Positions 38,552-47,319 of a stretch of 64,000 nt of DNA are shown one piece after another. The translations under genes were made by a program, and so were the position numbers. Under the pieces are notes generated by a model, which was not told the DNA's origin, ran no database searches, and saw nothing but the letters and a program-made list of their open reading frames with translations. Position 1 is the stretch's first letter. Every line of letters begins with the position of its first letter. The stretch is from Legionella parisiensis. Its GTDB lineage: Bacteria; Pseudomonadota; Gammaproteobacteria; Legionellales; Legionellaceae. The stretch is from NCBI RefSeq assembly GCF_001467945.1, contig NZ_LNYQ01000013.1, positions 1,773,920 through 1,837,919 of the forward strand, read 5' to 3'.

Positions 38552-38949
38552 TTAACTTTCCAATAATTGCTTGCTTAGCATCATTTTCATTTTTGATTGC
38601 TTATTACTTCCACCACTGCGCGGAGTATATTGCCAGGGTAAACCAGAGCCCGTTCCCATAAATTTAACCATATCCATTGAACATCTTGTTGCTATGGAGC
38701 CCAATGAAACTACATTGCCGTTTAGCATCAAAACGAGAGTAACCAGGTTCGGTACTGTTAAAACTAAATTCGGTGTATCAACTTCATAAACTTGTTGACG
38801 CTTTTTGCGCTTGCTCCTTAATACAAGAGTTCCTTTCATGATTTGAAATTGTTCTATTTGCTCATCCAAATTCAAGAGTGTCAGATCGGTTTGGTTTCCT
38901 ATACGCACAGTAGTTGCAGGCATCGCAATTCTACAAGAGCACCTGTATC
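38552..38949 (-). pseudogene. Remnant of a FecR/DUF6600-type protein gene
   Basis: On the minus strand the pieces DTGALVELR, TTVRIGNQTDLTLLNLDEQ, GTLVLRS, VYEVDTPNLVLTV and EPGYSRFDAK follow the order of the FecR-like core of DUF6600 proteins. The first and last pieces are in other frames than the middle one, so at least two frameshifts are present. Normal members have several hundred residues with a signal peptide; here most is missing. A 123-codon frame from ATG 38923 remains open but its C-terminal third is out-of-frame residue soup. Confidence 0.55.
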
Positions 38950-38970
38950 TAGGTCATGTACAATTAAAGA

Positions 38971-39003
38971 AAAACCCGGGATCAATATCTTGGACACCCG
39001 GGT
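38971..39003 (-). terminator. Rho-independent terminator of fadE
   Basis: Read on the minus strand, ACCCGGG and CCCGGGT pair around a 16-nt loop, followed by TTTTTCTTT. It lies about 48 nt after the fadE stop codon. Confidence 0.85.
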
Positions 39004-39050
39004 CACAGTTCAGCAAATATACTTATAGTTCATTACACCAGAAGTGAAAA

Positions 39051-41534
39051 TCAAATCATTTCTGATTCTATATCATCTTTATTAACAACAACTTTTTTAC
39101 CCCTGGGAGATTTTGTTGATGTTGTTCGACGTAAATCTTCATCATTGAAGTCATCTACCTTAATTACATCCTGTCGGGCAAGCTCTGCTTCTTTTAATTG
39201 CTTGGCCTCTTTCTCAGTTAGCAAACCACAAGCCAAAGCTTCATTAATTTGTTCCAGTAGAGTAAGTGATTTTAAAACATCGTCTTTTACTGCACGCATT
39301 ACTTTTCTTTCCAACTCTTCTACTGCACAAATTTTATGAAAAGCTTCCTCTAGACGACCTAAAGGACAATTATCTCCAGCTTTGCTATAAACCAAACGGG
39401 TGAGGCGCATACGAGCTTCGCAAGGTTCAATGAGAATTCTGGCCAACTTATGGCCCAGCTGGTCATTTGGTTTATTTCTTCGATTACCTAAAGGTTTAAT
39501 AATCAAACGTAAAACAACACGTGCCCAACGTAATGGGAAATTCACAATAACTCCATGCATTGCTGTCTCACATTCATACAACAGTTGTTGACAGCTCCAA
39601 TCAACCAAAGGTAAGTCAGCTTCAGGTTCACCATCTTCATGAAAACGTTTCAAAACCGCTGAAATCAAATACAATGAACTTAGCATATCCCCAAGACGTG
39701 AAGATAATTTCTCTTTACGCTTTAAGTCCCCACCTAAAACACTCATTGAGAAATCAGCAAGAAACGCCAAATTAGCACTGTATTTATGCAACAGTTGATA
39801 ATAACGCTTTACACTACTCACTGGTGCTTTAGATAAGTGGCCATCAGTCCAAGCAAAAACAACTGACTTTGTAAAGTTAGCAATAATAAATCCGGCATGG
39901 GAAAAAAATGCCTTATCGAATTCAACCAGATTATTGTTTCTGATACTTTCCAGTTCCTTAAATACATATGGATGACACCGGATCGCCCCCTGGCCAAAAA
40001 TAATTAAACTTCGAGTGAGTATGTTCGCTCCTTCAACAGTAATTGCGATAGGAGATCCTTGGTAACCTCTACCCATATAGTTATTAGGACCAAGACATAT
40101 ACCTTTTCCACCATGAATATCCATTGAATCAAGTGATACCTGTCTTGCACGTTCTGTTGTGTGGTATTTTAAAATGGCACCGACTACAGAAGGTTTGGCC
40201 CCATGATCAATAGCAGCAGCAGCCATTGTTACAGCAGCGTCAATAATATAAGTATTTGACGCTAGCCTGGCCAAAGGTTCCTCTATCCCTTCAAACTTTC
40301 CAATTGCTTGATTAAATTGTTTGCGAACACGTGCATAAGCTCCGGAAGCCAAAGCTGCAGCCTGGGTACCTCCGTTAGCACTCGAAGGTAACGATATCGC
40401 TCTGCCAGCGCTTAAACATTCCATTAACATACGCCAACCACAACCGGCCATAGCTACACCACCGATTAGATAATCCATAGGAATAAAAACATCCTTACCT
40501 TGAGTTGGGCCATTTAAAAATCCGGTATTCAATGGGAAATGACGCCGGCCTTTTGTAATCCCTGGGGTGTTTGCTGGTATCAATGCACAACTAATACCTA
40601 CATCCTCACCTTTACCTAATAAATTATTTGGGTCAAATAACCTGAAAGCCAACCCGATTACTGTAGCTACCGGGCATAAAGTAATGTAACGCTTATCCCA
40701 ATTTAATCGGATACCTAATACCTTTTCACCATTAATTTCTTGATGACATACTATGCCTTTGTCTGGAATTGATGCGGCATCAGAACCTGCATTGGGGCCA
40801 GTTAAGGCAAAACAAGGGATTTCCCGTCCATCAGCCAGGCGTGGTAAGTAATAATTTTTTTGTTCTTCAGTTCCATATTTAAGCAACAACTCACCTGGGC
40901 CTAAAGAATTAGGTACAGATATAGTTGTGGCAGCAGTGATTGAGCGACCATAGATTTTGACTAAAATTGACATTTGTGCGGTGGCAGAAAATTCAAGGCC
41001 ACCATAACGTTTTGGTATAATCATACCTAAAAAACGATTTTCTTTGATAAACTGCCAGATTTCTGGAGGTAAATCGGTTAGGTTATGAGTTATATCCCAA
41101 TCATCGATCATCCCGCACAAGATATTTACGGGACCATCAAGAAAAGCTTGCTCTTCATCAGTCAAACGAATCGTTGGCGCATTTCTCAGTACAGAAAAAT
41201 CTGGGGCACCACTAAATAAATCACCTTCCCAACTCACAGTGCCTGCTTCCAGAGCCTCTCTTTCAGTGGAGGACATGGCTGGCATGGCTTTACTTACTAT
41301 TTTAAAAAAATATTTGGATAGTAATATTCGTCTTAAAGGTTTTATAGCGCCAGCAATTAAAATAAGTTCCATTAAAACAAGTACTATCTTAGTCGCCAAT
41401 CCCGGAGAACCATACATGAAAACAAGAGCACTAAATAGAGCAAAGCTAATAGCCCACACTGAAATTGCTGCCTGCCTGGTAAGCAATATCCCTGCAGCAC
41501 CAATGATTATGAGCACTAAAATAGCGTGTAGCAC
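39051..41534 (-). CDS. fadE: Acyl-CoA dehydrogenase FadE
   Basis: About 827 residues, the size of E. coli FadE (814), much larger than ordinary acyl-CoA dehydrogenases. Two N-terminal hydrophobic segments (LHAILVLIIIGAAGILL and WAISFALFSALVF) anchor it to the membrane. The dehydrogenase core starts near residue 130 with FALTGPNAGSDAAS and ITVEGANILTRS, which bind FAD and substrate. It carries out the first step of fatty-acid beta-oxidation. I prefer the GTG at 41534 because AAGGAG lies 6 nt upstream; the longer frame from 41570 would overlap the hydrolase gene. Gap to the hydrolase is 10 nt, so they form an operon. Confidence 0.94.
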   Translation of the reverse strand: MLHAILVLIIIGAAGILLTRQAAISVWAISFALFSALVFMYGSPGLATKIVLVLMELILIAGAIKPLRRILLSKYFFKIVSKAMPAMSSTEREALEAGTVSWEGDLFSGAPDFSVLRNAPTIRLTDEEQAFLDGPVNILCGMIDDWDITHNLTDLPPEIWQFIKENRFLGMIIPKRYGGLEFSATAQMSILVKIYGRSITAATTISVPNSLGPGELLLKYGTEEQKNYYLPRLADGREIPCFALTGPNAGSDAASIPDKGIVCHQEINGEKVLGIRLNWDKRYITLCPVATVIGLAFRLFDPNNLLGKGEDVGISCALIPANTPGITKGRRHFPLNTGFLNGPTQGKDVFIPMDYLIGGVAMAGCGWRMLMECLSAGRAISLPSSANGGTQAAALASGAYARVRKQFNQAIGKFEGIEEPLARLASNTYIIDAAVTMAAAAIDHGAKPSVVGAILKYHTTERARQVSLDSMDIHGGKGICLGPNNYMGRGYQGSPIAITVEGANILTRSLIIFGQGAIRCHPYVFKELESIRNNNLVEFDKAFFSHAGFIIANFTKSVVFAWTDGHLSKAPVSSVKRYYQLLHKYSANLAFLADFSMSVLGGDLKRKEKLSSRLGDMLSSLYLISAVLKRFHEDGEPEADLPLVDWSCQQLLYECETAMHGVIVNFPLRWARVVLRLIIKPLGNRRNKPNDQLGHKLARILIEPCEARMRLTRLVYSKAGDNCPLGRLEEAFHKICAVEELERKVMRAVKDDVLKSLTLLEQINEALACGLLTEKEAKQLKEAELARQDVIKVDDFNDEDLRRTTSTKSPRGKKVVVNKDDIESEMI

Positions 41535-41544
41535 ATTATTCTCC

Positions 41545-42366
41545 TTAATTATTTGAAGTCTTTCGACCACTTGTACTATTTAAGTATAAACCAGACACAA
41601 TTTTTATAATCTGCTTTGCAACAACTTCCGGGTGTTCCATAGGAAATAAATGGGTCCCTTTGGTTTTAAGACTGGATACATTAAAATATTTTTTCATGTA
41701 GCGCACATCCATTTTACCAACCACAGTACTTTTGTCACCATAAATTAATGCTGCTGGAATGAATAACTTACCTTCATACTTTGGAATGACGTGTGGAATA
41801 GTTCGATAAATCTGATATTCAATGTGCCTATCAAATCGCAGATGGTAACCGTCATCTTTATACTCTAAACCGTAGGTAATATAATCGCTTAAGCAGGCAT
41901 CAGTAAAGGTCTTAAATAATTCTCGCGTCTTTAAATAACTCATTAATTGATCATGATCTTTCCAATATATGCGCCGACTTCGGGTTCTAAACGCCGGAGT
42001 GACCCGATCAATAATACCCAGAGCTTTCGCTAAGCGAACCATGCTTGATTTAAAAGTACCAATTAAAGGTGAGTCTAACATAATTACCGCTTTAAATAAC
42101 TCGGGTTGTTCAACTGCTGCTAATAAGCTTAAAATACCACCTAAAGAATGCCCGACAGCGATAACAGGGCGATCTGCTTGCTTTTTAACACTTGCAATGA
42201 CCTCCGAAACCAGATTATGCCAGTTTTCACTAACTGGGAACAAAGGATCATGCCCAATTTTGTCAATATAACAATAATCGAATTCTTTCTCGAGCTGATC
42301 CAGCATCTGCTTATAACATAAAGCAGGGAAACCATTCCCATGGGCAAAATGAATCAATTCTTTCAT
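41545..42366 (-). CDS. Alpha/beta hydrolase
   Basis: A 273-residue protein with the nucleophile elbow GHSLGGIL (Ser near residue 92), an oxyanion-type HAHGNGFPALCYK start (FAHGNGFPA), and late Asp and His (YGDKSTV, THLFPMEHPE). It could be an esterase, lipase or thioesterase. It is upstream of fadE by 10 nt on the same strand, which suggests it feeds or clears acyl substrates for beta-oxidation; that link is inference. Confidence 0.85.
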   Translation of the reverse strand: MKELIHFAHGNGFPALCYKQMLDQLEKEFDYCYIDKIGHDPLFPVSENWHNLVSEVIASVKKQADRPVIAVGHSLGGILSLLAAVEQPELFKAVIMLDSPLIGTFKSSMVRLAKALGIIDRVTPAFRTRSRRIYWKDHDQLMSYLKTRELFKTFTDACLSDYITYGLEYKDDGYHLRFDRHIEYQIYRTIPHVIPKYEGKLFIPAALIYGDKSTVVGKMDVRYMKKYFNVSSLKTKGTHLFPMEHPEVVAKQIIKIVSGLYLNSTSGRKTSNN

Positions 42367-42468
42367 AAAGTCACCACGCGCATATGCTCCAATATAAAAA
42401 TCCTATTATTAATTCTGTAAGCAGTTTAATGCCAACCAAACGAAAATGCCTTAAAAAATACGATTTTC

Positions 42469-43353
42469 TTATAAAATGGCAACTCGTCTGCTTTCTGCGC
42501 GTAGAGAATAAAGCGCAAAGCTGTAATACAAAATAAGCAATGCGAATAAAATGTAACCCGAACCCATAAAAATTGAATTGAGTGTGAGCATGGTAAGTAG
42601 CAGTAATAACATAGGGGTTCCAGCAACAGCTAAAAGCCGACTTGATTGAGCAAAAGTGACATTAAAAGAAAAAAATATATTTGAAAAAACTTGTCCTAAA
42701 AAAGCTAAAACCAAGAAAAGAATTATGAAAATTGAAAATAACATGGCTACGACCATAGGATAAATCATTAATTCCGAATAAAATGTTACATTTTTAATTG
42801 AATCTTCTTCTGCAATTTTTTTCCCATCAAATACCAGATTAGTTCCTTTATCAAAAGTTTGGACTAATGGAGTGCCTTTACTGGGCTTTGTTTCCGCCAT
42901 ATTAAAAAGTTTCAAACTGGGCACTTTAAGAGAAATTTTATTTTTGTTAATCAAAATCGAAAGGTAAGGATAGTTGGAAGGGAAATCATTGATTTTTCCA
43001 GTTGTGTCAATAACAATAACTACTTGTCCCTGATCATTCTTGATCATATAAGGCATTGGCTTATCAAAAGAAACCTCCCCATTTTGAATATAAAAAACAG
43101 GAATTTTTGACAAAGGCTCAGTTATTTGCTCTTTAAAAGCTTGATTCAAACTAAAGCTCATTCTTACAGCAAAAGGAATTGTGAATAAGGCGATTGTCAA
43201 CAAAAGATAAAGAATGCCAAGACCTCGCCAGCGTTTTCCAACATCCACATAAAGACGTCGTGAATAGAAAGACATATACAATGCTGACCAATAGCGATAG
43301 ACAGGGGTATCAATTGGTTTTAGTTGTTTGTTTTTTTCTTTACTCACGCCCAT
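42469..43353 (-). CDS. DUF1189 membrane protein
   Basis: A 294-residue protein with one membrane segment near residue 50 (GILYLLLTIALFTIPFA), a periplasmic domain of about 120 residues (DKPMPYMIKNDQGQVVIVID), and four C-terminal membrane segments. This layout is DUF1189. Its start overlaps the end of ugpC by 10 nt, so it is part of the ugp operon and may assist or regulate the transporter. Function is unknown. Confidence 0.75.
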   Translation of the reverse strand: MGVSKEKNKQLKPIDTPVYRYWSALYMSFYSRRLYVDVGKRWRGLGILYLLLTIALFTIPFAVRMSFSLNQAFKEQITEPLSKIPVFYIQNGEVSFDKPMPYMIKNDQGQVVIVIDTTGKINDFPSNYPYLSILINKNKISLKVPSLKLFNMAETKPSKGTPLVQTFDKGTNLVFDGKKIAEEDSIKNVTFYSELMIYPMVVAMLFSIFIILFLVLAFLGQVFSNIFFSFNVTFAQSSRLLAVAGTPMLLLLLTMLTLNSIFMGSGYILFALLILYYSFALYSLRAESRRVAIL

Positions 43354-44432
43354 TCTCCAATCCGTTTTCCAGATTTACGATGAAAAAGATGTAACTTAAT
43401 TTTAGGTAACACAACCCAGAATTGTCCACTCGAAATTTGTTGATCTGCAGTAATACGCAAATTAATCAGCTGATTATTCTTGATACATTTCGCATGTATT
43501 AATTTGTCTGCACCCATATTATCTACAAACTCGACATAAATTGAGATGCTTTGCGGATCATTTTCAGAACAAAGTACAACATGTTCCGCTCGAATTGCTA
43601 TAATCAACTCGTCCTTATCCTCAAGGTACTGTGCCAACTCTGGGATTGGATAATCAACTCCCAAATCTGTTTGTGCTGTTTTGCTGCTTTTATCAAAGAC
43701 AGCAGATATTACGTTCAAAGAATAATGTCCCGTAAATCCAGCAACAAATAAGGTAGCAGGATTTTGATACAGTTCCTGGGGAGTACCTATCTGCTCAACA
43801 ACCCCTTGATTAAGCACTATAACACGTTCCGCCATCGTCATTGCTTCAGTTTGATCATGAGTGACATATAAACTGGTGGTATTGAGTTGTTGATGTAAAC
43901 GACGAATTTCATGGCGCATTTCAGTACGCAATTTCGCATCTAGATTAGATAAAGGTTCATCAAATAAAAATACAGCTGGGGAACGAACCATGGCTCTTCC
44001 CATCGCAACCCTTTGTTTTTGTCCTCCAGAAAGTGCCTGAGGTTTACGCTCTAAATAAGGAGTTAGATGCAATAATTGTGCTGCCTCATCTACTCGTTGC
44101 TTAATATCTGCCTTCTTAAAACGCCTCATTTTTAAGCCATAAGCCATATTTTCAAATACAGTCATATGAGGATAAAGAGCATAATTTTGAAAAACCATAG
44201 CCATGTCCCTTTTTGCTGCAGGTATTTTATTGACACATTGATCATTAATCAAAATAGAGCCCGAACTTAAATCATCCAAACCGGCAATTAAGCGTAATAA
44301 AGTAGTTTTTCCACACCCAGATGGACCAACAATCACCACAAACTCGCCTTTTTTAATGCTAACGTTTACTTTATCCAAAATCGTTGTTGATCCAACCCTT
44401 TTTGAAACTTCAATGAGACTTACTGTCGCCAT
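43344..44432 (-). CDS. ugpC: ABC importer ATPase, UgpC/MalK type
   Basis: A 362-residue ATPase with Walker A GPSGCGKTT (residues 36-44), Q-loop FQNYALYPHMT, signature LSGGQKQRVAMGRA, Walker B FLFDEPLSNLD and the His switch THDQTEA. The C-terminal 130 residues form the regulatory OB-type domain (IRAEHVVL) found in MalK/UgpC. It couples ATP hydrolysis to sugar or glycerol-3-phosphate uptake by the adjacent permeases. Confidence 0.9.
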   Translation of the reverse strand: MATVSLIEVSKRVGSTTILDKVNVSIKKGEFVVIVGPSGCGKTTLLRLIAGLDDLSSGSILINDQCVNKIPAAKRDMAMVFQNYALYPHMTVFENMAYGLKMRRFKKADIKQRVDEAAQLLHLTPYLERKPQALSGGQKQRVAMGRAMVRSPAVFLFDEPLSNLDAKLRTEMRHEIRRLHQQLNTTSLYVTHDQTEAMTMAERVIVLNQGVVEQIGTPQELYQNPATLFVAGFTGHYSLNVISAVFDKSSKTAQTDLGVDYPIPELAQYLEDKDELIIAIRAEHVVLCSENDPQSISIYVEFVDNMGADKLIHAKCIKNNQLINLRITADQQISSGQFWVVLPKIKLHLFHRKSGKRIGEWA

Positions 44433-44434
44433 GC

Positions 44435-45265
44435 TTACTTTAACCCTTTTTCAAACCAGCGCTGCATTAACATGACTACCATACAAGGTGGAATCAACGC
44501 GATTAATGCAACAGCCATAATGTAGTGCCATTGTGGAACTTGATCTGCCACTCCTGCTAAATAGCGAATCCCCATAACTACCGTAGCCATTTTTGTCTCC
44601 GTAGTAATCACTAATGGCCATAGATATTGATTCCAACCGTACACAAACAAAATAACAAATAATGAGGCAATCTGCGTTTTGGATAAGGGTAAAACCATAT
44701 CAAAAAAGAAACGTACAGCCCCTGCACCATCGAGTTTTGCTGCATCAACAAGTTCAGATGGTATGGTTTTAAAAAACTGACGAAACAAAAATGTTCCAGT
44801 TGCAGATACAAATAGAGGTAAAGTTAATCCAGTAAATGAATTTAATAATCCAAATGAAGCAACCACCTGAAAGGTAGGCACAATTCTGACTTCTATGGGC
44901 AACATCATAGTAATAAAAATCAATGCGAAACATAATTTTTTAAAAGGAAAATCAAAATATACCAGAGCAAAAGCTGAACCTAAGGCAAGAACAATCTTTC
45001 CCAAAGCAATAGCCATAGCCATAAAAAAACTATTTAACAACATCGAAGTAATCGGTTCCCCACCTGTGACTGATAGACCTTCAGTCATCACAGCTTTCAA
45101 ATTCTTGAATAACAAAGTCCCTGGAACCATAGGAATATGGGATTGCATCATGACACTCCCTTCATTACTGGCAGCGACAAGAGCTAAATAAACAGGCAAC
45201 AACATCAAAATCACAAAAAAGCATAAAAAACTGTGCTGTAAAACGCGACCGAAATATGATTTCAT
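44435..45265 (-). CDS. ugpE: ABC permease, UgpE type
   Basis: A 276-residue permease with six membrane segments. The EAA loop contacting the ATPase reads SELVDAAKLDGAGAVRFFFD (about residues 167-186). It overlaps the upstream ugpA by 4 nt (ATGA) and is 2 nt before ugpC. The sequence matches the glycerol-3-phosphate transporter better than maltose permeases (FKNLKAVMTEG, MLPIEVRIVPTF). Confidence 0.9.
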   Translation of the reverse strand: MKSYFGRVLQHSFLCFFVILMLLPVYLALVAASNEGSVMMQSHIPMVPGTLLFKNLKAVMTEGLSVTGGEPITSMLLNSFFMAMAIALGKIVLALGSAFALVYFDFPFKKLCFALIFITMMLPIEVRIVPTFQVVASFGLLNSFTGLTLPLFVSATGTFLFRQFFKTIPSELVDAAKLDGAGAVRFFFDMVLPLSKTQIASLFVILFVYGWNQYLWPLVITTETKMATVVMGIRYLAGVADQVPQWHYIMAVALIALIPPCMVVMLMQRWFEKGLK

Positions 45266-46140
45266 GCGTAATGGACCTTTTTTTCGAGGTATCTAAATTG
45301 CACTAATGAAACAATAATCACAATAAACATCAGCAGTACTGATTGCGCTGATGAGCTTCCCAAATCCATACCCTCAAATCCATCTTGATATACTTTATAA
45401 ATCAAATTAGTCGTACTATTACCAGGCCCGCCATGAGTCATCACCTGAATAATGCCAAAAGTATCAAAAAAACCATACATTAAATTGATAATGAGTAAGA
45501 AAAAAGTAGTTGGTGATAAAAGTGGAAAAATAATTTGCCAAAAACGTTGCCATACAGATGCACCATCAATCGTCGCCGCATCAATTAATGACGAAGGGAC
45601 CGCTTTGAGCGCTGCGAGATAAAATAGAAAGTTATAGCTGAATTGCTGCCAACTGGCAGTGAGAATAATTACTGAAAAGGCCTGGTTTACATTATTTACG
45701 TAGTCAAAATTAATGCCGATTAATTGCAAAAAATGCGTCAGCCATCCTAAAGTTGGATGGCATAAAAAGCGCCATAGAATTGCTGCTACTGCAGGAGCTA
45801 TAGCATAAGGCCAAATTAATAAAGATTTATAAACCCCTTGCGTCTTGCCTCTGTTATTCACTAATATGGCCATAAGGAGTCCTAAACTCATTGTGAAAAA
45901 AGTCACACTAAAAGCAATAATAAAGGTTACCCCAATTGCCTTGCTGTATGCCGGATCAAGAAAAAGATCCACAAAGTTGGCAAATCCTGCAAACTTTTTA
46001 TGAAGGCCGAAAGCATCCGTGTAAAAGAAAGATTGCAGTAATGCATTACATGCAGGCCAGATAAAAAACATCAGGGTAACAATAAGTTGTGGAATTATAA
46101 AAAGCCAAGCAGAAAGACGTTGATGATTGAATTTAGCCAT
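45262..46140 (-). CDS. ugpA: ABC permease, UgpA type
   Basis: About 292 residues, six membrane segments. The EAA loop is SSLIDAATIDGASVWQRFWQ (about residues 187-206). I prefer ATG 46140 (MAKFNHQRLSAWLF), which matches E. coli UgpA in length; an in-frame ATG at 46176 lacks a ribosome site. It is the first gene of ugpA-ugpE-ugpC-DUF1189. No gene for a substrate-binding protein (ugpB) lies upstream; the next gene is divergent. Confidence 0.9.
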   Translation of the reverse strand: MAKFNHQRLSAWLFIIPQLIVTLMFFIWPACNALLQSFFYTDAFGLHKKFAGFANFVDLFLDPAYSKAIGVTFIIAFSVTFFTMSLGLLMAILVNNRGKTQGVYKSLLIWPYAIAPAVAAILWRFLCHPTLGWLTHFLQLIGINFDYVNNVNQAFSVIILTASWQQFSYNFLFYLAALKAVPSSLIDAATIDGASVWQRFWQIIFPLLSPTTFFLLIINLMYGFFDTFGIIQVMTHGGPGNSTTNLIYKVYQDGFEGMDLGSSSAQSVLLMFIVIIVSLVQFRYLEKKVHYA

Positions 46141-46291
46141 TGCCCAATATATAAGAGGGTCTGTATAAGCATTCATTATATAGGTATGTTTTTTTAAGTA
46201 AAGTGTCTGTGTGACGTGCGCAGCAGAATACAGACTTTATCGCATGAATTATTCGTGTGCTCTTCGCTCATTAAACCAAGGAAAAAATATT

Positions 46292-47260
46292 TTGCGCTAC
46301 GTATACATAGAAAATCCAGGCCCACACAATCGCTTGGTCATCAAAAATGGCCCTAAGCCAGAGTACAGCAAGTCACAAATTTTAGTGAGTGTTAAAGCGA
46401 CTGCACTTAATCGGGCAGATATCATGCAGCGTTTTGGCAAATACCCGCCCCCTCCTGGAGAATCGGATGTTCTGGGTTTGGAAATTGCCGGAGAAGTAGT
46501 TGAAGTCGGTGCACATGTAACGCAATTCAAACCAGGAGATAAAGTTTATGGATTGGTCGGTAGTGGTGCTTATGCTGAATTTTGTCCTGTAGAAGAATCA
46601 CTTGCTCAGCACATCCCTGAAAATTGGAGTTATTCGCTTGCTGCAGCACTTCCTGAGGCACTGACAACTGTTTACGCCACTTTATTCGATTTAGGCAAAC
46701 TCAAATCGGAACAAACATTACTTATTCATGGGGCAGGAAGTGGTATCGCCTCATTAGCAATCCAAATGGCAAAATTGACTCATGCTCATGTAATCACCAC
46801 AGCAGGAACAGATGTTAAAGTAGAAAAAGCAATTAAACTCGGTGCCGATCAAGTATTTAATTACCATAAGCAGGATTTTGAAGACTTAATTGAAGATCAT
46901 AGCGTTGATTTAATCATTGATTTTATAGGTGGTGATTATTTCAATAAGCATCTGCATTTATTGAGGCCTAAAAGTAAGCTCATCCAGATCGCCTGCCTCA
47001 AGGGAAGTTCAGTCGAATGCAATCTTGCATTGATTATGCGTAAAAGATTGCAAATCATTGGTTTTGTACTTCGCTCTCAATCGCTTGAAGAAAAAAATAA
47101 ATTATGGAAACAAGCACATAAAGAGTGGTTAGAAGATTTGAGAATAAAAAAATTGGCGCCTATTCTTGACTCAGAATTTAAACTGGAACAAATTGAAGAA
47201 GCACATCAATACATGCAATCAGGAGCACATTTCGGCAAAATTGTTGTTCATGTAGATTAA
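46292..47260 (+). CDS. Zinc-independent quinone/NADPH oxidoreductase (MDR family)
   Basis: About 322 residues, the usual length for quinone oxidoreductases. The TTG at 46292 has AAGGAA 8 nt upstream and starts where homologues start (RYVYIENPG); the longer frame from 46211 adds residues unlike the family. Visible are LNRADIMQRFGKYPPPPG (substrate side), GLEIAGEVVEVG, and the Rossmann motif IHGAGSGIASLAIQMAK that binds NADPH. No zinc-binding Cys cluster is present. It resembles the TP53I3/PIG3 type. It is divergent from ugpA. Confidence 0.85.
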   Translation: MRYVYIENPGPHNRLVIKNGPKPEYSKSQILVSVKATALNRADIMQRFGKYPPPPGESDVLGLEIAGEVVEVGAHVTQFKPGDKVYGLVGSGAYAEFCPVEESLAQHIPENWSYSLAAALPEALTTVYATLFDLGKLKSEQTLLIHGAGSGIASLAIQMAKLTHAHVITTAGTDVKVEKAIKLGADQVFNYHKQDFEDLIEDHSVDLIIDFIGGDYFNKHLHLLRPKSKLIQIACLKGSSVECNLALIMRKRLQIIGFVLRSQSLEEKNKLWKQAHKEWLEDLRIKKLAPILDSEFKLEQIEEAHQYMQSGAHFGKIVVHVD

Positions 47261-47266
47261 GACCGT

Positions 47267-47318
47267 GTGTATTGTTGTTTTTAGCTTGGGTAAAGCACTG
47301 CACAAGGCTGCAATACAC
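47267..47318. repeat. Inverted repeat between convergent genes
   Basis: GTGTATTG (47267-47274) and CAATACAC (47311-47318) flank a segment holding AGCTTGGGT and CAAGGCTGC, which resembles the GCAGCCTGGGT palindromes elsewhere in the window. It lies between the convergent quinone oxidoreductase and CLC genes and could act as a bidirectional terminator. Confidence 0.5.
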
Positions 47319-47319
47319 G

